Source: Schizonepeta tenuifolia (lineage: Eukaryota; Streptophyta; Magnoliopsida; Lamiales; Lamiaceae). From it: a stretch of DNA of 64,000 nucleotides. Where the stretch lies: the NCBI GenBank assembly GCA_029490685.1, contig CM055959.1:48938096-49002095 (forward strand), written 5' to 3'. Shown one piece after another: positions 22,365-34,710 of this stretch (its first letter is position 1; each line of letters opens with the position of its first letter). The translations under genes and the position numbers were made by a program. Under the pieces are notes generated by a model. The model ran no database searches. It was not told the DNA's origin and was given only the letters and a program-made list of their open reading frames with translations.

Positions 22365-22583
22365 ATAAATTATTTTGTGAGTATTGGTGAGAAGTAGAGT
22401 GGATTCAGATGCCGGAAAAGTGCCGAAGATGAGTTTTTAAGTTCGAGAGAAATAGATATTTTAAGAGGGATGTCTTATACCGTAAAATCTTTTAATTTCT
22501 TTCGGGAATTTCTTCCCGATAAAAATCTACCTAAATATAATTAGAACTATCTCTCACATCTTTTTATGCCCCATGTCAGCACA
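22365..22583. repeat. Fragment of a third-family LTR, left part
   Basis: AT-rich non-coding sequence without a gene. It ends in GCACA, the target-site duplication of the element that follows, and resumes after that element at 28696. Its general make-up resembles the LTR at 61318-62942, but similarity is weak by eye. Confidence 0.4.
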
Positions 22584-23068
22584 TGATACAATCCATGGAG
22601 GCCTAAGTTTCGTTGCATATGTGGGCTGATTTAATCGAGTCTTTTATTTGTTTTTATTTTATTATTTTCGTGGATTTATTTAAGGTGGCCGAAATTGGGC
22701 CTTAGTTGAGTCCGTTTTGAATTTTAAGCCTTGTTTAGACTAGGGCTTTGTTTCCTTAGGGTTAGGAGTTATTTTCCATGTTTAATTTCCTAGTAGGGTT
22801 AGGATTCGCACCCTATATATAGGGGCCTTTGTTATGCACGAAAATCAGACTTTATACATTAATCAAACAGTGAGTTTTTATTCTCTCTTGAGAGTTTCGA
22901 GTTCTTCTTGGCTATTCCAAGTTGAGTTCATATATCAGCGTATAAGCGAACCATCTCTCGTTGTGTGTCATTCATCGTCCCCGAGTTGTTGTATCGTCTT
23001 ATCGTTGGGTTTTAGGAATAGTCGTACGCATAATTTACTTCGAGAAACTGATCCAGAGGTTCATATCA
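22584..23068 (+). repeat. 5' LTR of the non-autonomous element
   Basis: 485 bp from TGATACAATCCATGGAGG to GGTTCATATCA. A TATATATA box lies at 22814-22821, about 20 bp before the sequence GTTATGCACGAAAATCAG. The right LTR is nearly the same except near its end, where it has about 56 bp more. Confidence 0.88.
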
Positions 23069-23071
23069 TTT

Positions 23072-23083
23072 TGGTATTAGAGC
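23072..23083 (+). promoter_or_regulatory. Primer-binding site, tRNA-iMet type
   Basis: TGGTATTAGAGC, 3 nt inside the LTR end, one base different from the usual initiator-Met site. Confidence 0.8.
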
Positions 23084-23300
23084 CACGTTTCGTATCCAGG
23101 TTCTTCGTGTTCTTCATGTCTTCGTTTTATCTTTCTGTGTCAGTTTGCATTTTCGTATTTCTCGTTGCGTGTTCATCGTGTCCTTTGTATTCGTCGCGTC
23201 TTTCTTCTCTGTCCAATTTTGATTTTTCTCTCGTGTTAAAACAAAAAAAAAATAATACATATACATAGAGTCGTTGTCATTAGATTCGTTTTCGTCTATA

Positions 23301-23605
23301 TCATCCATATCTCTCATACATACATTACATATATATATATATATATATATATCATTCCATATCTTCCATACATATCTTACCATATATATATCCTTCCATA
23401 TCTTCCATATATATCTTTCCATATATGTCATATATATCTTTCCATATCTTTCATATATCTACCATATATCTCTATATCTTACCATATATAGATATTTGTC
23501 CATATATTATCATATCTTACCATATTTCCATATTTTACCATATCCGAGTCTATCATATCTTACTATATCCGAGTCATTCCATATATCTTCCATATCTAAA
23601 ACTAC
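23301..23605. repeat. Degenerate (CCATATATCTT)n / (AT)n low-complexity tract
   Basis: Starts with a pure (AT)n run around 23329-23352, then many imperfect copies of CCATATATCTT-like units to about 23600. It lies in the element's leader. The open frames across it are a by-product of the repeat. Confidence 0.8.
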
Positions 23606-23662
23606 ATCATGTGAGTAAAAAAAACGAAAATTCGTTGATGGTTTGTCTTTTGATTAATCATT

Positions 23663-24226
23663 ATGAGTATGGCTGGATTCGATTTGACATATATGGTGGA
23701 AGAGATGCGGAGATTTGTACAAAATGAGTTTAAGCCTATCCATGAGAGGTTAAATCGAATAGAGCAATCTCAGAAGAGCAAAACTCATAAGTTGCTTCAT
23801 CCACGTAGGCATCCTCACACGAGTTTGATAAAAGAAGAGAAGAAATCTTACGTGGAAGACTGCAAGAATGCGTATCAACAATTTTGTAGCAGTACTCGAA
23901 GGCTGGGTGGAGCAAGTGACCGTGAGGATATCAAGTTGCAAAATATACCATCAATCCAAAAGAAACACGATCATAAATCGTATCTTAGAAGAATATGGGA
24001 TAATTGGATCGTTGAAGAGAATCAGTCCTTGCCAAAGCAGATATCCGCAGACATGTCCAATTCCAATCGAAGAACTTATTGTCCAAATCAAAGTGAGATG
24101 GTGATTGAAGTTGAAGCCGTGGTTGATCCCAAAGATGAGAAATGTCCAAGGGAGTTGGTTCTCGAAGTTGATGTAGATGTTGATTTGAAAGATGATGAGG
24201 TTGATTCTGAGAAAAGCCGAAATTAG
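23663..24226 (+). CDS. gag-like ORF of the non-autonomous element
   Basis: 187 codons. The N-terminus, MSMAGFDLTYMVEEMRRF followed by HERLNRIEQSQ, is a charged helix of the kind that opens many plant Ty3 gag proteins. The C-terminus is acidic (EVDVDVDLKDDEVD). No zinc knuckle is seen. It may be the remains of a structural protein. The next reading frame starts 42 bp later in another phase, so the two may once have been one. Translation is not proven. Confidence 0.5.
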   Translation: MSMAGFDLTYMVEEMRRFVQNEFKPIHERLNRIEQSQKSKTHKLLHPRRHPHTSLIKEEKKSYVEDCKNAYQQFCSSTRRLGGASDREDIKLQNIPSIQKKHDHKSYLRRIWDNWIVEENQSLPKQISADMSNSNRRTYCPNQSEMVIEVEAVVDPKDEKCPRELVLEVDVDVDLKDDEVDSEKSRN

Positions 24227-24267
24227 AGAATTCATGTGATTAGCTTGAAGTATCTAATCTACCTACT

Positions 24268-24693
24268 TTGGAGGGCATTGAAGAGGTGCAGCAAGAGAAG
24301 GTCTTCATGAATTGCCACATCAATGATAATAAGGTACCATGGTTGAATGATGAAGTACATAGCATGGTTGTGCCAATACAAGCTACATTTGTACGATTGG
24401 AGCAATCTTGTTTGTCTGCTAGAGAAGTGAAGCACGATGATAGTTTAAACAAGACCTTCTTCATGTTCAACGATCACGAGGAGTTAGAATCAAAGAAGAA
24501 GAAAAATAAGAAGAAGAAGGTGGCACAAGGGAGAACAAGTTTGGTCAAACATTCGTTTCTTGCAAGGAGAGAGGATTTAGATTTTGATCTTGGCATTTCG
24601 ATTGATGACATGGATTTGAGGACAAATTCCTTTCAAGAGGAGGGAAATGATGCAATCCATGGAGGCCCAAGTTATGTTGCATATGTGGGCTGA
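24268..24693 (+). pseudogene. Second ORF of the non-autonomous element, Lys-rich
   Basis: A 141-codon frame opening with TTG and containing a KKKKNKKKKVAQG basic stretch. It crosses the polypurine tract and ends inside the 3' LTR, a common end for plant gag-pol frames. It lies in a different phase from the ORF at 23663-24226. No family is recognised, and it is probably the distorted tail of the element's coding region. Confidence 0.4.
24634..24647 (+). promoter_or_regulatory. Polypurine tract of the non-autonomous element
   Basis: CAAGAGGAGGGAAA directly before the TGATGCAATCC start of the 3' LTR. Confidence 0.8.
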
Positions 24694-25125
24694 TTTAATC
24701 GAGTCTTTTATTTGTTTTTATTTTATTATTTTCGTGGGTTTATTTAGGGTGGCCGAAATTGAGCTTTAGTTGAGTCAGTTTTGGATTTTAAGCCTTGTTT
24801 AGACTAGGGCTTTGTTTCCTTAGGGTTAGGAGTTATTTTCCATGTTTAGTTTCCTAGTAGGGTTAGGATTCGCACCCTATATATAGGGGCCTTTGTTATG
24901 CACGAAAATCAGACTTTATACATTAATCAAACAGTGAGTTTTTATTCTCTCTTGAGAGTTTCGAGTTCCTTTTGGCTATTCCAAGTCGAGTTCATCTATC
25001 GGCGTATCAGCGAGCAAACTATCTCTCGTTGTGTGTTATTCATTGTCCCTGAGTTGCTATGTCGTCTTATCATTAGGTTTTAGGAAACAGTCATACACCT
25101 AATTCACTTCGAGAAACTGATTCAG
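24648..25125 (+). repeat. 3' LTR of the non-autonomous element, left part
   Basis: Matches the 5' LTR from TGATGCAATCC onward, with the TATATATA box at 24878-24885. It is interrupted after TTCAG (25121-25125), the target duplicated by the nested solo LTR, and continues at 28618-28690. Confidence 0.87.
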
Positions 25126-28100
25126 TGTCACAGCCCCAAATCCCGAGGGACGGCAGAAGCCGGGGTGCGACTGGGGTTGGATTAAAGAAGCGGGGAAGAA
25201 GGGGGCTAACTGACTTAACATACATGAAAGGCATCGATAAACCATGAACAAGACTTGAATATAAATAAGAAAGAGTTAATCCCTAAGGGTTACTCGACAA
25301 AAGTACACAAAAGAAGCTAAGTTCATATTTACAGACTTAGACTACAGAGTATTGTTTCAAAGATACATCTCAAAAGATTATTCAGAGTTTAGCAGCGGAA
25401 GGTTCAAACTAAGCATCCTATCCTTTATCTCAACATCAACCGTCGCCGCTCACCGTCGCTTCAACCTACACATTTAGAAAACAATGCAGGGCTAAGTACT
25501 AACGTACTTAGTGGGCACGATGCCGAAATCATAATCATAAATATAGATAAATATGGCATTTCATAATTGTAGCACATTGGGGTTTTATTGAAAGAAGCCC
25601 GTGTCTACTAACATTTTCTAACTGATTTTCACAATTTACTCGGCCGAGTATTTTCAGGTATGCTATGTTCAATCTTGACCAATTCTAATTCACCGTAGCT
25701 GGTACCCCTCAACAGGATATCACATACACCACAGGTTACAAAGTGCACTAACTCTGGAAAGCACTTAGCTGCTAACTCAGAGCCGATCGTTAGTTAATCT
25801 AGATAGATTAACTCTAAATCTGGAAAATGCGAATGTTGACTCAGATAGGTGCAGGAGAACTCACATAAAATATAAAACAGTTCATGCCATAATATCACTT
25901 TGAAAACACAGATATCAAAGTGATAAAGAAAGGTTTTCCGAGCATTGCTCGTTTTATTTTGTATATAAAAGCCCACCTCGATTTACAGAACTTAAAGCAT
26001 TAGCTTCCAACTTCGGATCTTCCGTCCTGTCTCTACTGCTGGCTTCCTCCTTCATCATAAAATAATAATAATTTAACACGGGTCGTAAAAGATAATCGTT
26101 CAAAGAGAATCGAAAAAGTTTTAGTTGTTTCATTCTTTAGGCATTTGCACGCTTACTAGATTTGTTTTACTTAAACGGGAACAAGACTTGAACAAATCTC
26201 GTTTAGAACTCGGAAGATCTCATACTCGACTCTTAGGTCAGTAGAGAGGGTAGTCGATAACTTAATACGACTTTAAAGATTATAAGGAGCTAAGTTGGAA
26301 AGAATCAACTTAGGTGATTTACGTTTTAGTTTCTTAAACGACTTATAAACTTTCTCGTTTATTACTTCTTTATTTGAAAGGATAAGAGATAGGATCTCGA
26401 TTGGTTTTCATCACTCAATTCCCTGTACTTGACTCTAGGGTCAGTAGGGAGATATTCGTTAGATAATACGGCTTAAACGATCGAGACAAACTAAGTTGCG
26501 AACAAAACAACTTAGAAAACAAGAAACTGAAATTTTCACTGCGCAATCCAGTAACTCTGGAGGCTGCCCAGAACAGAGGATTTGGAAACAGGGGATAAGC
26601 CCTATACCACTGGAAAGATTGGGATGTCTAGTTTACGCTCCAATTTATGGATCGCAAATCCGATAAACGAGCTAAAAGTTATTACAGTTTCCGGAGAGGG
26701 TCGCATAACTGCCGCGAAAACCCTAATTGCTCGATAGGTTCGACGTATAACGTCTTAGGTTCGTTCTAAGCTCTCGTATTTGATTTCTTTGGAAACTGGA
26801 CCCTCAAGGCAATCATCACATACTTCTGTACGTGACGAACTCCTTCTCAAAACTCGTCCATAAGCACGACGTTCTAAACGTCGGCTTTCAACTAACAATT
26901 ACTAAACCAACAAATTATTCAAAACACGTTCTAGTTCTCGACTATAACTATAGCTCATATTATATCAACTCGAAAGCTTATGACGTCAACTACAAAGTTG
27001 TTCTCAATTCCATCATAAACAATAATATCAAATTAGAATTCTCATTCGACTTCTCGGTTATTAGTTACGACTAAAAGTTCGTCTCTTACGCGATTTTCAA
27101 AGTTGTCGGATTCCGTTCAAATTTTACGACGTCAATCTACATCTAATGAGAATCACTTCTATGCATGCAATCATGTCATAACATCATTATATTTCAACTT
27201 ATAAGGTGTTCTTCGTCTCTTACATTACGTTAAATATTTTTAGAAAATTCTCACTTTAATTCTATAATCCATTAACATCAATTACTTCATAATTCCATCA
27301 ACAATTCATCAATTAAATCAAACATGTGGAAACCCTTAATTACTCCAACAATTTCAGTTTTCATACATATATTAAGAGGATGTTTTTCTTCTCCAATTAA
27401 CATTATTTATTCATTAATCAACCTCTTATAACAACTATTGATCAATTGCAAATCCAAAATCAACTAACATGCAAAAACCCCTAAATTCAACATTCAAACC
27501 CTAATTGAATTTCACAAAAACATAGGGCTTTCGATTCCTCTTTGTTCTAATCACTAATTAAACATCTCTTAGGCATGAATCAATCATCAATTGAAGAAAA
27601 CCCAAAATCCTACTAATTGCCCTAAAAATTCGGTATTAATGGAGGTATTAGGGTTCTTATTTTGGTTCAAATTTAATTCCTAATTATCCTATCTAATACA
27701 TCTAATTTCATTATTCCAAGATCAAATCATCTATTCCAATGTTCTAATTTTCGATCAAAGAAGAAAAGAAAAGAAGAAGAAGGTTGATGGATAGAAGTTA
27801 AGAGAAGGGAATTACCTTAAGAATTAATGAAGAAAGTATGAGGTTTGAATGGAAGAGTGGAGACTTGTGTGTTTTCTTCTTGTTCTTGGAGCTTCTCTTC
27901 AATGGAGGATGGAAGAAATGAAGAAGGAGATGGATTGGGAGGGGCTGCGGAAATGTGAAGGTTTGGGAGGGAAGGAATTGATTTTAATTTGTTAAGTTAG
28001 GAGATAGGATGCAAGGTGTAAAGTAGGAATAGTAGAACCCTTAGGTGTAAAGTTTCAAATAGTAACTAGCATAGGTGTCTCTTAATTAAGACATATAAAA

Positions 28101-28617
28101 CATAAAAATCTAGCAAAAAGGGAGGGTAATGTCGGTTGGGTGAGGAGAGGGAAAAAGAATACGCGCTTTTCCGGCGCGGTCCGCGTTACGGAAAATGTTC
28201 GACGAAAAACGTCGCTCGGCACAAAATCGTCGCGATCCGATTCTATCGCAAATTCTAACTTACAAAACTTAATCGGAAAATAAATTTTACAAAATTTATT
28301 TTGACAAAAACTCGGGACGACACAGTCCGAGTTTCGTCTGGAAAATCATAAAAATGAACTTTCTCGAGTGAGTTCGTATTGCGATTTCGTGAATGTAAAA
28401 ATCAGACGGTTTTCCGTTCTGAGTTCACGAACTAAAAACTTTTCGTACGCGCTAACCCTAAATACAGTAGTCGTCTAGCTAACTTCCGTAATTTATTTTC
28501 AGAAACAGATTCGACCGTTAGTCTTAGAATTCAAAATCGTAAACTTAGGCGTGCAAAGCCATTTATTTAATTAACTTTAAAATTTTAAGAACGTAAGGAA
28601 AATTACGAGGCATTACA
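25126..28617 (-). mobile_element. Solo LTR, family 1, nested in the non-autonomous element
   Basis: 3492 bp, minus strand, from TGTAATGCCTCG (28617) to GGGCTGTGACA (25126). The duplication TTCAG occurs at 25121-25125 and 28618-28622, which proves insertion and then loss of the internal region by LTR-LTR recombination. It carries two copies of the internal 210-bp unit and the long form of the segment deleted in the element 2 5' LTR. Candidate donor GT is at 27815-27814. Confidence 0.93.
25465..25490 (-). other. Conserved LTR hairpin, partly degraded
   Basis: On the minus strand CCTGCA is kept but the partner reads TGTAGG, leaving one G-T pair in the outer stem. Confidence 0.45.
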
Positions 28618-28690
28618 TTCAGAGGTTTTGGGATTTACATCAAATCGGTATCCAGTTCGAGTCTTCCGCTCAGCGTCGAGGTTCATATCA
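28618..28690 (+). repeat. 3' LTR of the non-autonomous element, right part
   Basis: Completes the LTR and ends GGTTCATATCA, followed by the GCACA duplication. It has about 56 bp between two AGGTT-type repeats that the 5' LTR lacks. Confidence 0.82.
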
Positions 28691-28695
28691 GCACA

Positions 28696-31313
28696 TACAC
28701 ACACACACATATTACTCTCAAATTCTTTCCCTACTCTCAACTATACTCTCAAACTCTACTCTCTCAAGTTTTACCACTCTATCCATGGAAGTGAAGAACA
28801 CTCACTCTCCCTCACCTCCTATGATTTCCTAACACACACAACAATCTCCCAAAGTTTCCCCACTCTCATGCACAACACACAACAACACTTTTCTCTCTCA
28901 TTCAATCGGTTCTTCCTCTTTTCCTTCTCTTTCAAACTGCCGAAAGATAGTAGCAGCCACAACCTCCATTTTTCTTTAATTCAAGTCTAAGGAAGGAGCT
29001 AGAGTTGCATGGAATAGAGGCTAGAACCGACGAGCAAGAAAAGGAGTAAGGTTTTTACCTAAATCACCATGATTTCCATGCCTTTTTTCTCCCTATGGTC
29101 TTCAAAATTTTATGCACTACTTTCATGAAATATTTAGTCTAGATTTTCAAGGTTTCATTTTATGATCAAGCATGTTCTCCATGCACTAGGAAAGAATGAA
29201 GAAAATTAAATCTATGCATGTATAGATGTGTATGTCGTAGGTTAGTTTAGTAGTAGGGTTTCATGCCTTTTAAATTTTTATCATGGTATTATGAATAGAT
29301 ATATGTTTTAAGGATGCTAGCATGATAAAATATAGAAGAAATTATTGTGGGAACCGAAAATGAAGAAGAAATTAGGGTTTTTGCATGCTTTAGTTATTTG
29401 GTGATTTTATTGATGTAGATGATGTTATTAGAACATGAGTATATGTTTTAAATGAAGAAATGAGCTTGTTAATGGAGAAAATTCACTTGATGAAGAAGAT
29501 GATAGTGAAAATGGAAATTGTAAAATATAAATAACACTTATGTGTAAAATGAAGATGGAAATCCATAATTCAAGTATGTTGGAATATGAATACATGAATA
29601 AATTGAAGATAAGAATCAATTTGTGAGATATATGCTTAGTGCCGAAAATTAAGGCTTAAAAAGTTAGGTTATAAATTCTTATGTTATAATTGTTATATTT
29701 TATGGATTAGAAATATAATTAAAGTTATATTAAGAGTAAATTTACCATCAATCAAAAGAAATAAACTCCTATATTTAATAAGTGAGAAATTTATAGCATA
29801 AGAAGAAAAGGAAATTGGGAAATTTTTATTCCTATAGCTATATGAATTAATTGAAGTTATAAAACCGAAAGTGGAAGTGAAATAAACCCAAGTTATGAAG
29901 GAATTGAAGAAATAATCTCCCTAGCATAAGAAATTAAAAACTACGAACTATATTAAGCACAAGAAATTGTGTTTTTAAAATTCTGAAGTCCAAATGGATA
30001 AATCAAGCTAAGAATAATGAAATTTCAATTAATTAAAATAAGATAAGAAATTAAAATCAAGAATTAATTAATTAAGGAGAAAAACCTCAAACTAATCGAA
30101 CCTTATAACTATAAGGAAATAAAATTCTAAGTGTCCTTGAAATCAATAAGATGAATTGGTCCAAAGACAATAAAATTAGAATTAAATGGAATATAATTGT
30201 GTGTCTAAGTAAAAGAAATAAAAAATCTATGAAGAAAACCCTTAATTAATCGATAGAAATTAGGGTTGAATAGTGATTTTTCATTTATATGGCTAAAAGA
30301 TGAAATTGATGAAGGAAATATGCAATTAGAATTTTTATAAGCATAATAACACTTTGAATTCATAAAATTGAGCAAGAATTTATATATTTATATAAAACTT
30401 CAAAAGTCTCAAGAACAAGAATTAGGAACTTTTGATTTTAAGAGGAATTGGATAAATTGATGTTATAAGAGTTCAATTGGAGTAATTTTAAGTATACTAG
30501 CAATTGAAAATATTGAAAAAAGACTAAGTATAAAGAAAATTAAAGAGTGCAGAAAATTAAAATGGAAAATTGATAAATTCTTGCTAAGTAAAAGATGTAA
30601 ATGATGTTACCAACATGAAATTGAGATCAAAATAGGTACGATAGCCACTTGAATCACTTAATTTGGAATTCGTACGATGAAAATATGAAAAAGTCAACAA
30701 AACGTGACAAAAAGTTTACTAACAATAAATTAAAAGACTTTAAATAACTAATTGAAGTAGGTTAGAAGTTGAATTAGGCAAAAACAAGCCCTTAATAATA
30801 AAAGAGATGAATACCGAAAAATAATAAGTATAAATAGTATTTTCTCGATTCTTGAGTCCAAAAATATAATCGGGTGAGAAATCATTAAAATTGAAACTCA
30901 TTTTAGTAAGATATAAAAATTTGAGAATATTCCGAGTAAGTCTATATATATATATATCTTGAAAAACGTGTCGAGCTTCGACTCGATAAAATTCTTATGA
31001 AGTCTCGAAATCTAAAATAAATTTTATATTTAGATTCCTTAAATTTTTCTAAATGAAATGAAGTTAATTCCATAAGAAAATGAGAACCTAAAGTTCGAGT
31101 TAAAAAATCGAGCAAAATAATAATAGTATCTAAATATTGATTATTTATATAAGTATGAATGTGTAGCTGATGTCATTGAAAAATGTTGTGTGAATAAATG
31201 AGAATAAAACTCGAGAATTTTTATAAGTAGATCGACTACGGAAATTGAGTAATTGATTTTCATCAAGCAAAAAGTTATTTATTTCCAATAAGTACTGGAA
31301 ATTAGATTATATT
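28696..31313. repeat. AT-rich relic of a third-family LTR, right part
   Basis: 2.6 kb with no gene. A CT-rich stretch (28720-28960) and ATCCATGGAAGTGAAG near 28780 match the layout of the LTR at 61318-62942, which has ATCCATGGAAATGAAG near 62381. The rest is very AT-rich (29100-31300). It is cut off on the right by the element 3 insertion. Confidence 0.4.
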
Positions 31314-34300
31314 TGTAATACCCTAGTGTTTCTTCTGTCGTCAAAATAAAAATTTAATTATTAATTAAGGCTTTGCACGCCTAAGTTAAGGATTTTCGAT
31401 TCTAAGACTACCGGTGAAATCTGTTTCTGAAAATAAATTCCAGAAGTCGGTTGAACGACTACTGTATTAGGGTTTTCGCGTCCGATAAAATTTTCGTCGG
31501 AAAACTCCGATCGAAAAACCGTCAGACTTTACATTCAATTTTTCTGCGATACGAATTCACCGGAGAAAGTCAGTTTTATTATTTTTCCGGGCAAATTTTG
31601 GACTGTCTTATCCCGACTTTTTTTTTGGATTTCGGAAATCGAAATATGCTTTCCGAGTATGTGATTTATTCCTAATCTAACGGTCGAATTAGATATCGAC
31701 AAAAACATAACCGTCTAGGATTTTAATTTCTCGAATTTATAACGTCGTATTAGACCCGTAAAATGCGATATTTTGAATAAATATCCCCACCCAAACCGCC
31801 ACCTTACCCTATGACTCATCCCTTAGTTAGATTTTTATTTCTTTACAAACATAACACCTCATCATCTCTCTCTTTCTCCCCTCCATTACCGCCACCTTCT
31901 CCCTCTCACTTCTCTCTCACTTTCTTCCATTGTTGTTCATCCTTCAAGCTTTCAAAAGCTCCACAAGTCATTCATCTACCGATCGATCTTAATTCCGAAT
32001 CCATAATCGACAAGGTAATGATCTAAGCTTCCATTCCAACCGAACAAAATTCTTTTCCATCAAACTTTATTTTTTTCGAAAATTTGGAGATGGAATAGGA
32101 TGATGCTCTATGTTTAATACATGTTATAGTATGCTTAGGAATGGATTAAATGGATAGAAATCATGTGGAAATCATCCTCCTAATTAAATGAAGAATACCG
32201 AAAATTATAGAAAATTAGGGGTTTGATGTTTAGTTCGATTTTTAGATGATTGATTAATGGATTTGTGTTCCATATGTTGATAGATTGATGAATGAATTGT
32301 TTTAGAATTTTCTAAAAATAAAAATAAAAATGTAAGAGAGAAAGAAGTGAGGATTTGAATGAGTATTTGATATGTTTTGTATGATGTTATGATAGAAATG
32401 AGATGTAGTAAGTATGTGGATGATTATATAATTTAATAGGATTTTTCTAAAAATAAAATAGAAAACGTAAGAGACGAAAACCCGACGATAAGATAAGATT
32501 CGATAATAATTTGATTTTATGGTTTTCATATTAGTGAATCTTGATAGTTGATGAACGATATTGGAAAGTTTGAGCAAAATCGGAAAACGTCGAATTTTTA
32601 TTAAGAGACGAAGAATCGTCGATAAGTCGAGATTAGATAATGATTTAGGTTTATGATTTGAATATATGTTAATCTTGTTAGTTAATGATCGTAATCGGAA
32701 AATTTGAACGAATTCTAAAGAAGTTGAAATTTTGATAAAAGAAGAAGAAATGAGTCTAAATGCCGATAGGAAAGTCGAATAAGGAAAACCAATTTAATAT
32801 TAATGATTGTTGTCGTTTAATAAAGGAGTTTGTAGTTGACGATATTTCCATCCGAGATATGAGATGATATAAGTTATAGTTTATGAACTAGAAGATGATG
32901 AATGAACTTGATTTGGAAATAGAAATTGGTTTAGTAATTGGTTAATTAAAACAAGGAGGAAGTGTTTATCGTATTATTAAACCGGGAAAGGAGAAAGTAT
33001 TCTCGATTAATGACATTCATGAGTGAAGCTAAGGATGATGATGATGTGAAATGAAATATGAAATACAAGTTAGAATTTGATAAAAGTTTGAAATTGAAAT
33101 GAAATTGATAAGTTTAATTGGTTAGTTAAAAGACGAGGAAATATACGTCGCTTTTTAAATCGAGAAACGTGAAGGTGTTCACGTTAATTGGTAGTGTGTC
33201 TCGACTGCCTTGAGACTGAGATTTCATGAGTATAAGGGTTGTATAGCATTGATCGAACCTAGGGAATCGTGCGTCGAGTTTTACGAGCCCCTAGGGTTTC
33301 ACTCGGACTGTTTTGCGATGCGTTACAGAAACTGTCATAACTTTCTACTCGCTTAACGAAATCGAGATCTGTAAATTGGAAAATAAACTAGACATCCGTA
33401 GCTTTCTTTTAGTGTAAATTTGATCCCCTGTTTCGAAGGAATCTGTTCTGTATTAACTCCAGAACCTCTGCCTTGTGCAGAAACTTTAGTAAACCTATTT
33501 TCTTAAGTTGAAACCTTTTTAACTTCGTTCTTTGTGAACTTCTAAGTCGTTATAAGTTATCGAATCCCTTTATTAACTGACCTAAGTGTCGAGTAATGAG
33601 CCGAGTCAGTTTCTAAACGAGAATTGTTAGAGTCTCGTTTCTTTGATAATCAAAAGAACGTAGTTAAGTGCAAAGGCCTAAAAATCATAAAACGAATTCG
33701 ATTTCCTTTTCCTTTATTGTCTCGACCGCTTATTAAAGTGTTATTATTTGCGTTCAAAGGAGGAACTCGAGTTTAGAAAACAGGACGGAAGACCGGAGAT
33801 GGAAGCTCGTGTTTTAAGTTCTGTAATCGCCTAAGGTGGGCTTTTCTATATATCAAATGAAATGAGCAATGCTCGAAAATGTTTACTTATCGCTTTATAA
33901 CTGTGTTTTAAAGTGATTATCAAGGCATGAAAATATTTGTTTTATGTGAGTTCTTTTGTGCCTTTCCGAGTTAGCCAAAGGGGGTTAACTAATCGATCGG
34001 ACCGCTGAGTTAACCGTAAGGGTTTTCCAGGGTTTAGTTTACACGGTAGCCGGTGTGTGTGGTACCCTGTTGAGGGGTAGCTAGCCACGGTGAATAGAAC
34101 GTGCACGGGAGAAGTATACTCTCCCCCAGCGTTGAAACGGAAGTTGGGCAAGTCGAACGTAACATCAAGTAAAGGCTTGGCCAAGCTATATTGTGAAAAG
34201 TGAAAGAAAATGTTTAGTAGGCTCGGGTATTTGATGAAAACCCCGATGTGCTATATATCGAGATGCCTGATTTAATCTATACTTATGATATGTTTTCGGC

Positions 34301-34695
34301 AATGTGTCCACAAAGTATGTTTATACTTAGCCCTGCATATGTTTTATAAAATGTGCAGGTTGAGTGACGGAAGCGGCGGAGGTTGAGTAAAGAGTTGTAG
34401 ATAGGATGAGGAACTTGTGTCAAGCTTTACGCTTTCCGCTGCAAAACACTTTTCGTGTCTATGTATAAACTTTTGATCTAAATCCCGTACAATGAACTTA
34501 GTTCCTTTTTGAACAACTTGTCGAGCGATCCTTCAAGGTCGACTCTTTCTTTCAATAAAATTTGTTCATAGATATCAATTGTCGTTTAATTAATGTGTTA
34601 ATTTATCTTATCCCCCTCCCTTCTTCCCCGCTTCTTTAATCCAACCCCTAGTCGTACCCCGGCTTTGCCGTCCCTCGAGATTTGGGGTTGTGACA
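31314..34695 (+). repeat. 5' LTR of element 3 (family 1)
   Basis: 3382 bp from TGTAATACCC to GGGTTGTGACA. Candidate donor CAAG|GTAATG has GT at 32015-32016. The hairpin is at 34332-34359. The CCACGGTGAAT block near 34075 and the ACTTAGCCCTGCATAT block near 34326 are shared with all complete LTRs of the family. It is clearly diverged from the LTRs of element 2. Confidence 0.9.
34332..34359 (+). other. Conserved LTR hairpin (best family-1 example)
   Basis: CCTGCATAT pairs with ATGTGCAGG: six Watson-Crick pairs, one T-G, then A-T and T-A, with further T-A pairs past a G-A mismatch. The eighth pair is A-T here but G-C in the LTR at 52256-56588. Confidence 0.6.
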
Positions 34696-34698
34696 GAG

Positions 34699-34710
34699 TG
34701 GTATCAGAGC
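34699..34710 (+). promoter_or_regulatory. Primer-binding site, tRNA-iMet type (element 3)
   Basis: TGGTATCAGAGC, 3 nt after the LTR end. A single copy, unlike element 2. Confidence 0.9.

Larger units (their letters stand above)
22584..28690 (+). mobile_element. Small non-autonomous LTR retrotransposon with gag-like ORFs
   Basis: LTRs of about 0.5 kb flank a 1.58-kb internal region. The 5-bp target-site duplication GCACA lies at 22579-22583 and 28691-28695. It has a PBS, a polypurine tract and two gag-like reading frames but no protease, RT or integrase. Without the nested solo LTR (25126-28617 plus its TTCAG duplication) it is about 2.6 kb. Mobility would depend on enzymes from another element. 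Confidence 0.85.

Noticed and set aside
23114..23727. Overlapping long frames full of Ile/Tyr/His/Ser
   Set aside because: By-products of the CCATATATCTT low-complexity tract.
33942..34184. 80-codon minus-strand frame in the LTR of element 3
   Set aside because: Lies within the LTR, has no recognisable domain, and is not kept in sister LTRs.
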